Shown in pieces: positions 18,632 to 26,346 of a stretch of DNA of 33,071 bases; position 1 is the first letter of the stretch, and every line of letters starts with the position of its first letter. This stretch comes from Pirellulaceae bacterium (GTDB lineage: Bacteria > Planctomycetota > Planctomycetia > Pirellulales > Pirellulaceae): NCBI GenBank assembly GCA_020852965.1, contig JADYZV010000037.1, positions 1 to 33,071 of the forward strand, read 5' to 3'. Made by a program: the position numbers and the translations under genes. Below the pieces are notes generated by a model. That model did not search any database, was not told where the DNA came from, and saw only the letters and a program-made list of their open reading frames with translations.

Positions 18632-19291
18632 CTAATCCTTGCGGCAGATGGAGATGTTGGCTGGGTCGTAATTGCGCACATCCCATTCGACCGATGGCAT
18701 GGCGGCGGGCAGGTCGAAGCCCCATTCGCTCTCGCACACAATCCGGCTGCCAGCAGGGCTGGCTGCGTACAGCTCCATCAGACCTTGGCACAGACGCTGC
18801 GTATCGCTGGTCCACATTTTGTACGGTGGGCAACAGAAGACAATCCAGGGGAGGTCAGGCCAATCCCGTCGCGCCATCTCGATGTTTCTCAGCCAACGCA
18901 GCGTATCGACATTGAAGACCTCGATGCGGTCGCTGAGCCGAAGGGTTTCCATGCTGTTCAGCATCGTCGCAACGGCTGGACGCGACATTTCGAGTATGAT
19001 CGCTCGATCCGCACCGCGACTAATCGACTCGAACGCCAAAATGCCAGTCCCACCAAACAGGTCGATGGCAAAGTGATTGTACAAATAGCCGCCGAGCAAA
19101 CTGAACACGCTTTCGCGAGTTCGTTCTTTCATCGGACGCGTGCCGGGATCTCCGTTGTAGTCGATCTTTCGACCGCCCAACTCACCCGCCACGATCCGCA
19201 ACCGAGTTGGCGACAATTTCGGTTTAGCCACCGGTCTCCGCGCGGGAACGTCGGCTAGCTCGGCATCGCGTAAACGTCGACTTCGGTTCAA
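18632..19291 (-). CDS. rsmD: RsmD-like 16S rRNA guanine-N2 methyltransferase
   Basis: Methylates a guanine of 16S rRNA (G966 in E. coli) using SAM, in 30S assembly. The protein has the RsmD start LRIVAGELGGRKI, the region TRPMKERTRESVFSLL, motif I in AIDLFGGTGILAFESISRGA, and a motif IV that reads FCCPPYKMW. Usual RsmD has D/N-PPY/F, so the first residue is replaced by Cys; this may alter catalysis or be a lineage trait. The frame runs back to 19366, but its first codons lie in an R1 repeat. A TTG at 19291 has GGGGAG seven bases before it and gives 219 residues, closest to normal; ATG 19348 is the alternative. Confidence 0.85.
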   Translation of the reverse strand: MNRSRRLRDAELADVPARRPVAKPKLSPTRLRIVAGELGGRKIDYNGDPGTRPMKERTRESVFSLLGGYLYNHFAIDLFGGTGILAFESISRGADRAIILEMSRPAVATMLNSMETLRLSDRIEVFNVDTLRWLRNIEMARRDWPDLPWIVFCCPPYKMWTSDTQRLCQGLMELYAASPAGSRIVCESEWGFDLPAAMPSVEWDVRNYDPANISICRKD

Positions 19292-19354
19292 AAGCGTGCT
19301 CCCCAAACATGTAAAACGACTACAATACAGGATAACCGCCAAGCCCATGCTAGA

Positions 19355-19466
19355 ATAGTGCTTCAACCATTTTGGATTTCGGGGTTGGTTGTAGTGAACG
19401 AGGCCTGCGAGTCCCTAGCGGTTAGCGTTTCAAACGGACTCGGGGGCCTCGTCCACTGCCCTAAAC
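19355..19466. repeat. R1 palindrome copy B
   Basis: The left terminus TAGTGCTTCAACCATTTTGG starts at 19356, followed by the core arms 19391-19414 and 19436-19459 across a 21-nt loop. Both arms differ from the other copies at the same place (GGCC-type in place of GGTTA-type), so pairing is largely kept, which hints at co-variation. The right outer arm is missing. It lies between rsmD and the nitrilase gene. Confidence 0.7.
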
Positions 19467-19554
19467 AAAAATGTGGTCAGCCATATCGTGAAAAAAAGCA
19501 ATGCAATGCGACTGACCGGCGGAGCGGTCAGCGACTATCAAAGGACCGAAGCCT

Positions 19555-20349
19555 ATGCACGTCATGGTCGTACAGCTCGATATGGCTTGGGAAGACAAGA
19601 CTCGCAATCGCAATCGCGTAGTCGAGCTGCTTGCGACCAGTGATGTACCACCTGGGACGCTGATCGTGCTGCCGGAAATGTTTGAAACGGGCTTTAGCAT
19701 GAACGTCGAAGCGACCGCGCAGGACGCTCACTGCCAGGGGGAGAGTTTCTTGCGAGGATTGGCGGTCAAGTACCAATCGGCGGTGATAGGGGGCGTGGTC
19801 AGTCCAGCCCGCGAAGATCCTACGAGTGGCCGGAAAGTGGCCAGTAACGAAGCGGTCGTGTATGGCCCGGATGGGAGCGAGCTGGCCCGGTATCGCAAAC
19901 AGCACCCATTTTCACTTTCGGGCGAGGATCGTTGCTATCCGGCAGGCGAAATGGGAGTTGCGTTTGAGTGGCAAGGAGTTCGCATTGCACCCTTCATTTG
20001 CTACGACTTGAGGTTTCCTGAGCTATTCCGCACCGCTGTGCGGGATGGGGCAGAAATGTTTGTGGTCATCGCCTGTTGGCCAGCCGTTCGTTCGGAACAC
20101 TGGGTACGACTGTTGCAAGCCCGCGCCATCGAGAACTTGGCACTCACGGTCGGAGGGAATCGCTGTGGCCACGAGCCCAAGTTGGAGTTCGATGGTCGCA
20201 GTGCGGCTTTTGATCACCTCGGGCGCTGTCTGTTCGAGGCGGATGGGCGCGAGCAAATCCTGCGCTGCGACTTCGATGCGGCTACCATGCGGCAGTGGCG
20301 CGACAAATTCCCGGCGCTACGGGATAGTCGTGTGCTTAGCAACTTGTGA
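19555..20349 (+). CDS. Carbon-nitrogen hydrolase, omega-amidase (YafV/Nit2)-like
   Basis: A cytoplasmic nitrilase-superfamily amidase of 264 residues. The catalytic triad is visible: Glu41 in VLPEMFETGFSM, Lys115 in RYRKQHPF and Cys149 in FICYDLRFPELFR. The ETGFSM and YDLRFPE motifs point to the omega-amidase branch, which hydrolyses alpha-ketoglutaramate and alpha-ketosuccinamate made by transaminases, including those of methionine salvage. The ATG follows AAAGGA with a 9-base gap. It converges on rplU with 80 bases between the stops. The substrate is inferred from the family only. Confidence 0.88.
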   Translation: MHVMVVQLDMAWEDKTRNRNRVVELLATSDVPPGTLIVLPEMFETGFSMNVEATAQDAHCQGESFLRGLAVKYQSAVIGGVVSPAREDPTSGRKVASNEAVVYGPDGSELARYRKQHPFSLSGEDRCYPAGEMGVAFEWQGVRIAPFICYDLRFPELFRTAVRDGAEMFVVIACWPAVRSEHWVRLLQARAIENLALTVGGNRCGHEPKLEFDGRSAAFDHLGRCLFEADGREQILRCDFDAATMRQWRDKFPALRDSRVLSNL

Positions 20350-20365
20350 TAAACGAAAGCGCTGG

Positions 20366-20433
20366 CGCGATTTAACCCGGATTGTGGTGCTCACGCAACT
20401 CGATCCTAGAGTCAAAACTGGTTGAAGCACTAG
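20366..20433. repeat. R2 and R1 end remnants between convergent genes
   Basis: TTTAACCCGGATT (about 20370-20382) matches the R2 terminus. A segment ending GGTTGAAGCACTAG (20420-20433) matches the R1 terminus, and weaker similarity extends back to about 20404. The terminal CTAG of R1 includes the TAG stop of rplU (20430-20432, minus strand), so the ribosomal gene ends exactly inside the repeat end. Confidence 0.55.
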
Positions 20434-20744
20434 CTGGCGATTTCACCGATCTCGACGCGTGTGTACTTCTGGCGATGGCCGGTACGGCGCTGATAGTTCT
20501 TACGGCGGCGGAATTTCTGAATGTAGACTTTGTCACCCTTTTCGGTGCCAATTACCGTGGCGGTAACCTTCGCACCGCTGATGGCTGGGCTACCGAGTTT
20601 CAAGCCTTCGTCGCCGCCGATGGCTAGTACGTTCGCAAATTCGAGCGTGTCGCCCGCCCCTACGTCTTGACGCAAGTCGATATCCAAATGCTGGCCGGGT
20701 TGAACTTTATATTGACGACCGCCGTCGACGATAATGGCGTACAT
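20430..20744 (-). CDS. rplU: Large-subunit ribosomal protein L21 (bL21)
   Basis: Structural protein of the 50S subunit. The true start is ATG 20744, giving MYAIIVDGGRQYKVQPGQ, the universal L21 beginning; the open frame extends upstream without meaning. It has 104 residues with the signatures KVTATVIGTEKGDKVYIQKF and RRRKNYQRRTGHRQKYTRV. A weak GAGAG ribosome site lies about seven bases upstream. Unlike in most bacteria, rpmA (L27) does not follow: the next DNA downstream is the end of the convergent nitrilase gene. It is divergent from purH. Confidence 0.96.
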   Translation of the reverse strand: MYAIIVDGGRQYKVQPGQHLDIDLRQDVGAGDTLEFANVLAIGGDEGLKLGSPAISGAKVTATVIGTEKGDKVYIQKFRRRKNYQRRTGHRQKYTRVEIGEIAS

Positions 20745-21029
20745 AATGACTCTCAAGGGCTCACGAGGGGGGGAGTAGGCAACCAACTGGCACCTGGGGC
20801 TTCTGGCAAAACGCTCCAAGCCCATTTGCGAATCCAGCAATTTATCGGACGAGTCGCCGCCCGTCGAGCCCTAATTGGGGAGGTTGCCGCGATAAATGTT
20901 CAAGGGGTAACTTCAATTGCGCTCGCGTCGTGTTAGTACTTGACCGACTGCCCCGCAAGCTGACAATGATCGCTAGTGTCAAGTATGTGAATAAGCCCAT
21001 TGTTCTTTTGCCTGCGAGAAACCCTAACG
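20745..21029. promoter_or_regulatory. Divergent rplU/purH promoter region
   Basis: A 285-bp gap between divergent genes. An 8-bp inverted repeat TACTTGAC (20937-20944) and GTCAAGTA (20978-20985) brackets a possible purH promoter, TTGACC (20940-20945) with GACAAT 16 bases on. This is suggestive only; it could also be the operator of a purine regulator. Confidence 0.3.
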
Positions 21030-22601
21030 GTGCCAGAGAATTCACGCATCCGCCGCGCATTGATAAGTTGTAGCGACAAACTCGGCTTGGCTGATTTCGC
21101 CACTGGGCTAATCGCCAATGGGGTTCAGCTCTATTCGACGGGTGGCACCCGCCGCCACCTGTCCGATCACGGTATCGAGTCCATCGACGTGGCCCAGTAC
21201 ACGGGCTTCCCAGAAATGATGGATGGTCGCGTAAAAACGCTTCACCCCAAAGTTTTTGGTGGGATTCTGGGACGTCGCAATAATATCGACGATCTCAATT
21301 CGATGCAGGACGAAGGGATTTTGGGGTTCGATCTGGTCGTGGTCAACCTCTATCCGTTTGAGTCTACCGTGGCGCGTTCCGGTGTGACGCAGGCCGAGGC
21401 GATCGAACAGATTGACATTGGCGGACCGAGCCTCATACGGGCAGCGGCCAAGAACCACCAGTGGGTAACAGTGGCGACTCGTCCTGAGCAGTACAGCTCT
21501 ATCCTGTCGGCGGTCGAAGCGGAGGGGAGTACCACTATCGCTCTCCGCCGCAAGCTGGCGGGTGAGGCCTTCGCGCTGACATGCCAATATGACCAAGCGA
21601 TCGCAGACTACTTCCGCAGTGACATGGGGGGGCACGAGTTCGCAGAGAACATCACCATCCGCTTGGAGCGCAAGAGTCAACTGCGATACGGAGAAAACCC
21701 GCATCAGAAAGCGGCCGTCTATCGCATTGCCAAGAACCCCACCGCCAGCGTGGTTAGCGCGCGGCACATTCATGGCAAAGAGCTCTCCTACAATAATATC
21801 CTCGACCTGGACAGTGCGCTGTCGATCGCACGCAGTTTCGGACAGCCCGCTGTGGCGGTCGTCAAGCACAATAACCCGTGCGGCACAGCCACTTCCGCCA
21901 AGCTTTCGTTGGCGGCTCGCAAGGCTTTGGAAGGGGATCCCATTAGCGCCTTTGGTAGCGTGCTGGGGTTCAATCGCACCGTCGATGTCGAGACGGCTGA
22001 GATTTTGGTTGAACCGGGGTTGTTTATCGAAGCCATCATTGCTCCCGATTTTGCTGCCGGTGCGGTGGGAATATTGACCACGCGACCCAAGTGGCGCGAC
22101 AACGTGCGATTGATGCAAGTGGGTCGGATCGAGCCGGCCAGCGCCGAGATCTCGGTTCGCTTTCTAGCCGGCGGGGCGCTGGTGCAGGAGGCGGATAATC
22201 TCCCTGCTTTCCACGTGCAGTGGAAGACCGTGACCGATGCGCCGGTCAACGATGCGCTGTGGGATGACATCTATTTCGCATGGGAGATGGTACGGCACGT
22301 CAAGAGCAACGCCATCGTGCTCGGACGCGACACCGCTCTGGTAGGAGTTGGAGCTGGACAAATGAGTCGCGTCGACAGCGTCGATATCGCCATTCGCAAG
22401 GCCGGCGATCGAGCCGCAGGGAGTATCATGGCCTCGGACGCCTTCTTCCCTTTTCCCGACTCGATCGAGGCGGCAGCACAAGCCGGCATAGTCGCCATTG
22501 TGCAGCCCGGCGGATCGCGACGCGACGACGAGGTCATCGCGGCTTGCAATCGACACCGTATTCCGATGGTCTTCACCGGTGCGCGCCACTTCAAACATTA
22601 A
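21030..22601 (+). CDS. purH: Bifunctional AICAR transformylase/IMP cyclohydrolase
   Basis: Carries out the last two steps of IMP synthesis in the cytoplasm. The N-terminal cyclohydrolase domain has RRALISCSDKLG and YSTGGTRRHL; the transformylase domain has the KHNNPCG catalytic motif (Lys279 and His280), SYNNILDLDSAL, RYGENPHQ and the end motif FTGARHFKH. The frame begins with TTG 21000, but GTG 21030 gives a protein that starts seven residues before RRALIS, like other PurH, and has 523 residues. It is followed by trpC on the same strand after 80 bases, so the two may share a transcript, which would be an unusual purine-tryptophan pairing; both draw on PRPP. Confidence 0.97.
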   Translation: MPENSRIRRALISCSDKLGLADFATGLIANGVQLYSTGGTRRHLSDHGIESIDVAQYTGFPEMMDGRVKTLHPKVFGGILGRRNNIDDLNSMQDEGILGFDLVVVNLYPFESTVARSGVTQAEAIEQIDIGGPSLIRAAAKNHQWVTVATRPEQYSSILSAVEAEGSTTIALRRKLAGEAFALTCQYDQAIADYFRSDMGGHEFAENITIRLERKSQLRYGENPHQKAAVYRIAKNPTASVVSARHIHGKELSYNNILDLDSALSIARSFGQPAVAVVKHNNPCGTATSAKLSLAARKALEGDPISAFGSVLGFNRTVDVETAEILVEPGLFIEAIIAPDFAAGAVGILTTRPKWRDNVRLMQVGRIEPASAEISVRFLAGGALVQEADNLPAFHVQWKTVTDAPVNDALWDDIYFAWEMVRHVKSNAIVLGRDTALVGVGAGQMSRVDSVDIAIRKAGDRAAGSIMASDAFFPFPDSIEAAAQAGIVAIVQPGGSRRDDEVIAACNRHRIPMVFTGARHFKH

Positions 22602-22681
22602 TTAGTTTTACCCCTTGATTGACGCTATCAGCCCGCAGCGCCACTCCTGCTAGACATCCATGTACGGCTGTTAGAACCAAC

Positions 22682-23467
22682 ATGAAAAACATCCTCGACA
22701 AGATCGTGAGCGTCAAACGCAAGGAAGTCGAGGAGGCGATCCGTCAACGCCCAATGCGCGACGTGATGAAGGCGGCCGACACGGCCCCCGCTCCACTCGA
22801 TTTTTTAGAACCGCTGCGGGCCGCTCAGCCCATTCGCCTAATCGCCGAAGTCAAAAAAGCCAGCCCGTCCAAAGGGATCATCCGCGAGGATTTCGATCCC
22901 ATCGCCATCGCCCAAGCCTACGAGCAGGGTGGTGCAAGCTGCATTAGCGTGCTGACCGACGTGCCATTCTTCCAAGGTTCACTCGACTACCTCGCAGCCA
23001 TCCGCGCCGCCGTGACGCTCCCATTGCTTCGCAAAGATTTTATCATCCATCCGTATCAGATCTTCGAAGCGCGGGCCAATGGTGCCGACGCCATCCTGTT
23101 GATCGCTGAATGCCTGACGCGACAAGAACTCAAGGGCTTGCAGCAACTGACTCGCGAGCTGGGGATGCACGCCCTAATCGAACTCTATCTCCCCGCCAAT
23201 CTGGACAATGTGCTCAATACAGGAACCGAGTTGGTTGGAGTCAACAACCGCGACTTGACTACCTTCGAAGTGGACTTGGAGCGCACTATCAAACTGCGCA
23301 AGCTGATTCCAGAGCATTGCACGTTGGTCGGCGAGAGTGGAATCGCGACTCGAGCCGACGCCTTGCGACTCGAAGCCAATAACGTTCAGGCGATGCTGGT
23401 CGGCGAATCTCTGATGCGCCAAACCGACGTAGCCAATGCCACTCGGACGCTACTGGGACTCGCATGA
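22682..23467 (+). CDS. trpC: Indole-3-glycerol phosphate synthase
   Basis: Closes the indole ring from carboxyphenylaminodeoxyribulose phosphate in tryptophan synthesis. The single-domain enzyme has 261 residues with the standard motifs: LIAEVKKASPSKG (catalytic Lys), LLRKDFIIHPYQI, ADAILLIAECL, ELVGVNNRDLTTFEVD and LVGESGI near the end. An upstream TTG at 22619 extends the frame, but ATG 22682 (MKNILDKIVSVKRKEVEEA) is the natural start. No other trp gene is next to it. Its stop is two bases from the stop of the convergent oxidoreductase gene. Confidence 0.96.
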   Translation: MKNILDKIVSVKRKEVEEAIRQRPMRDVMKAADTAPAPLDFLEPLRAAQPIRLIAEVKKASPSKGIIREDFDPIAIAQAYEQGGASCISVLTDVPFFQGSLDYLAAIRAAVTLPLLRKDFIIHPYQIFEARANGADAILLIAECLTRQELKGLQQLTRELGMHALIELYLPANLDNVLNTGTELVGVNNRDLTTFEVDLERTIKLRKLIPEHCTLVGESGIATRADALRLEANNVQAMLVGESLMRQTDVANATRTLLGLA

Positions 23468-23469
23468 GC

Positions 23470-24747
23470 TCACGATAAATGCAACTCGTCCCAGCCGATG
23501 CGGCGACCACGCGAGCTGGCGGTGCGCCCCAAGATGGCCGTGAGTGTAGCCTCGACGGCATCATCAGCTTGATTGAACTTCGCCCGTTGATCAATCGCAG
23601 CGAGCAAACTTTGCGCCAGCCCATCTTCGCCCCCCTCCGATGTGGCGCGCCACGCCAGCCGTCCGTTGGCGTCAAATATTTTGCCGGCCGCCAAGTCGCA
23701 GTGACCATTGCTTCCCTGAACGGTCAACGATAGCCGTGCGGGGCGGTTGTCATCGATCAACAAGCATTGGCTGAGCACCGAAACGCCACCCGCATAACGG
23801 AATTCAATTGGAGATGGTCCGCCGTGCTGCTCAGAGCCGGCGCGCTGCGGATTGACCTCGAGTGGCTCGGCCTCGAGCGGATGATCCCCTAGGACCCAGT
23901 TGATCACATCCAAGTTCTGCACATGCGGCTCGACCCACGGCCCGCCGCTGGCCCAGGCGTGCTGCGTCCAGTTGCGAAGCTGCACCTCCAGTTCCGACCG
24001 GGATTTACCACCGCGGTTCGCACGCGGCTGACGTACCGACTGAATGGCCTGAGCCGATACGATCTGGCCAATTGCGCCGGAGCGCAATTGAGCCACCGTG
24101 GCTTGGTATTGTGGCTGGAACCGTCGCGGAAGTCCGACGCCGACTACCAAGCGTTGCTCAAGCGCCAGTTGGTTGGCCGCTTGGAACCTCTCCACTCCCA
24201 TGACGTCGATCGCAATCGGCTTTTCAGCATAGATATGTTTGCCAGCCGCGACGACCGCTTCGAAGTGTTGAGGGCGAAAAGCCGGGGGAGTCGCCAGCAG
24301 TACCAAGTCGACGTCTCGATCGAGCAATTGTCGATAGCCGTCGAGTCCCAGACACCGCGAGGCGCTGTCGACAGAAACTTGCTGCGGATATTTTCCTTTG
24401 AGTCCACGCAATATCCGCTGTAGAGAGTCGGGAAAGGCGTCGGCCACGGCTGTCAATTGAACGCAACCATGGGGCCGGCTAGCCGCCAACAGGTTATTAA
24501 CGACCGCGATGCCTCGAGAGCCGCAGCCGACCAAGCCGACTTTTATCACGCGCCCCGCCGCAGGAACGATCGTCGGCGGGTGACGTAGCGAGTCTGTGGT
24601 GGTGGCGGCAGGCGGACCGGTCGCCGGCAAACCTGCGGCAGGCAGCGCACCGGCGAGCAGCAACGACGATCCACGGATGAAGTGACGACGACTGTCTTCA
24701 GGCCGATCGCCTGCGGGCGGACCTACTGTCGAAGGTGGTTGCGACAT
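23470..24747 (-). CDS. Gfo/Idh/MocA family oxidoreductase with Tat signal
   Basis: A probable NAD(P)-dependent sugar or polyol oxidoreductase of 425 residues. The N-terminus has a twin-arginine signal, SRRHFIRGSS (19-28), followed by a hydrophobic Ala/Leu/Gly stretch, so it is folded in the cytoplasm and exported, as with many planctomycete family members. The Rossmann motif VGLVGCGSRG and the cofactor/catalytic motif AEKPIAIDV are present; GGPWVEPHVQNLDVINWVLG is typical of the C-terminal domain. Start ATG 24747 has no good ribosome site. It converges on trpC with only two bases between stops, so the two transcripts must overlap at their 3' ends. Substrate unknown. Confidence 0.92.
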   Translation of the reverse strand: MSQPPSTVGPPAGDRPEDSRRHFIRGSSLLLAGALPAAGLPATGPPAATTTDSLRHPPTIVPAAGRVIKVGLVGCGSRGIAVVNNLLAASRPHGCVQLTAVADAFPDSLQRILRGLKGKYPQQVSVDSASRCLGLDGYRQLLDRDVDLVLLATPPAFRPQHFEAVVAAGKHIYAEKPIAIDVMGVERFQAANQLALEQRLVVGVGLPRRFQPQYQATVAQLRSGAIGQIVSAQAIQSVRQPRANRGGKSRSELEVQLRNWTQHAWASGGPWVEPHVQNLDVINWVLGDHPLEAEPLEVNPQRAGSEQHGGPSPIEFRYAGGVSVLSQCLLIDDNRPARLSLTVQGSNGHCDLAAGKIFDANGRLAWRATSEGGEDGLAQSLLAAIDQRAKFNQADDAVEATLTAILGRTASSRGRRIGWDELHLS

Positions 24748-24784
24748 AGCACGAGCCAGAGTCTACCTAGCGGAGGGGAAAGAG

Positions 24785-24883
24785 CGACGCACAAAGTTAA
24801 TGATCGCCGAGCGGGGAGTGCTCAGCAAATCGAAAAGTTGAATCACCAATCAAAGGCGGTGGCAGCATCAACTTTGTGCGTCG
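24785..24883. repeat. Inverted repeat upstream of the oxidoreductase gene
   Basis: CGACGCACAAAGTTAATG (24785-24802) pairs with CATCAACTTTGTGCGTCG (24866-24883), 17 of 18 bases, with a 63-nt interior. It begins 37 bases upstream of the ATG of the Gfo/Idh/MocA gene, so it could be a long hairpin in its leader or a small mobile palindrome. No gene is seen in the rest of the 396-bp gap (24748-25143). Confidence 0.5.
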
Positions 24884-25143
24884 GCTAGCGGAAGCGGGGA
24901 GCGTGGTAGCACTGAAAAACTAAGGTCCAAAAAGCGCGATCACCTTGCCAAGGCTCCATAGGTTAAGCAATCCCACTGCGACAACCGCTACCAGTCATCA
25001 ATCGCGGCGAGTTTTCTTACTAGAGCCTGTCCTGGCTACCTTAGCCTGCCATCAGTGAGTTTTAAAATACCACTACTTCGTAGCGATTGCAAGCGCCGAC
25101 TGAAGAAAAATTTTCATTACTTTCGTAGCTACTCCCAATCGGA

Positions 25144-25899
25144 CTACGAACTCGGCAGACTCCTGCCCGCTAGAATTTCAGCGATGTGCATGATCACCAA
25201 CGGCTGCTTACGGCGGCGAATGATCCCGTCCATATGCATCAGGCAACTGGTATCGGTGGCGGTCATGACCTGCGCACCTGCCTGCACGTGATCTGCCACT
25301 CGGTCAGCTCCCATCATGACCGATACTCCCTCTTCGGCCACTGCGAAGGTTCCCCCAAAGCCGCAACATTCGTCGACGCGTTGCAGCTCGACCAGTTCTA
25401 GCTCTGGAACCATCTCCAGTAGCCGTCGAACTTTGTTGGGTTGCTCGACCATCAGTTCTGAGCAGGGCCCCAAACGCAGTTCGCGCAATCCATGGCAACT
25501 GCTATGCAATCCCACTCGGTAAGGAAAGGGATGGGGTAGCGAGCTGACGTGCATGACATCGGTCAGAAACTCGCACAGCTCCCAGACTCGGGTCTTCATC
25601 CGTTCGAACCGCTCGTCGGCATGGAACAGCGATTGGTAGTGGTTGCGAACCATCGACACGCAGCTCCCCGACGGGCAGACAACATGCTCGTAGTCCGAAA
25701 AGATCTTTACGAAACGCTCTGCTAGCGGGCGAGTGTCATCCAAACAGCCGGTGTTGGCCATCGGCTGACCACAACACGTCTGCTCGGTCGGATAGTCGAT
25801 TTCGATCTCGGGAAAGCGACTGAGGACTTCAACCGTCGCCATGCCCACCTGGGGAAAGAGCTGATCGATGTAACAAGGAATGAACAAGCCCACACGCAT
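25144..25899 (-). CDS. LutA/YkgE-like (Fe-S)-binding oxidoreductase subunit
   Basis: A cytoplasmic protein with two cysteine-rich CCG domains, as in LutA of the lactate-oxidising LutABC complex and in GlpC or heterodisulfide reductase subunits. Visible motifs: TCCGQPMANTG, VVCPSGSCVSM, LHSSCHGLRELRLG, DECCGFGGTFAV and TDTSCLMHMDG. It has 251 residues, normal for LutA. GAGAGG lies about eight bases before ATG 25899. In most genomes lutB and lutC are adjacent, but here the gene stands alone, so its partners are elsewhere or it works in a different complex. L-lactate oxidation is inferred from the family only. Confidence 0.87.
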   Translation of the reverse strand: MRVGLFIPCYIDQLFPQVGMATVEVLSRFPEIEIDYPTEQTCCGQPMANTGCLDDTRPLAERFVKIFSDYEHVVCPSGSCVSMVRNHYQSLFHADERFERMKTRVWELCEFLTDVMHVSSLPHPFPYRVGLHSSCHGLRELRLGPCSELMVEQPNKVRRLLEMVPELELVELQRVDECCGFGGTFAVAEEGVSVMMGADRVADHVQAGAQVMTATDTSCLMHMDGIIRRRKQPLVIMHIAEILAGRSLPSS

Positions 25900-26093
25900 G
25901 GGTGATAACCTCTCGCAGTCGAATGAGCGCGTCCGCTTCGTTTGTGGTATGCATTAGGCATGGCCCAATAGGGCCACGCGGCGACAAAACGAAAAGCCTA
26001 CCAGTCCATCCGCCGCGGTACTAGTGTATAGGGCTGTAGGCATCGTCTCTAAACTCCGTAGCCACCCTCGCCAAATTCCGGAAGCGCTGGAGT

Positions 26094-26226
26094 CTAGTGC
26101 TTTGTCCAAGTTAAGAATTAGGGTTGGAAGTAGTGGACGAGGGTACGAGTCCCAAAACGTATAACGGATCAAGCGGACTCGTAACCTCGTCCACTACCCT
26201 AAAATGGTTTATGGACAAAGCACTAG
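26094..26226. repeat. R1 palindromic element, complete copy C (133 bp)
   Basis: The only intact copy. It has a perfect 15-bp terminal inverted repeat, CTAGTGCTTTGTCCA (26094-26108) and TGGACAAAGCACTAG (26212-26226). Inside are core arms 26130-26152 and 26175-26197 (one mismatch) around a 22-nt loop. The structure suggests a MITE-like element or a repetitive extragenic palindrome. It lies between the unknown gene ending at 26347 and the lutA-like gene. Confidence 0.8.
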
Positions 26227-26346
26227 GCTTTAGCCGATCCCCTCACTTCACCTCCCCTCCCAAAGGCCACACTCGAACCATTGCGGTGGTTGATATAGAT
26301 TCCTGCGGCCTGGCGAACGTAGCTACCTGGAATTTTGAGTCAAAAC

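Noticed and set aside
21108-22118. 336-codon open frame antisense to purH
   Set aside because: Entirely within purH on the opposite strand; low-information composition and no start signal.
26094-26226. Integron attC site
   Set aside because: Though palindromic and of suitable length, the ends are CTAGTGCTT, without the GTTRRRY/RYYYAAC core sites, and no integrase is present.
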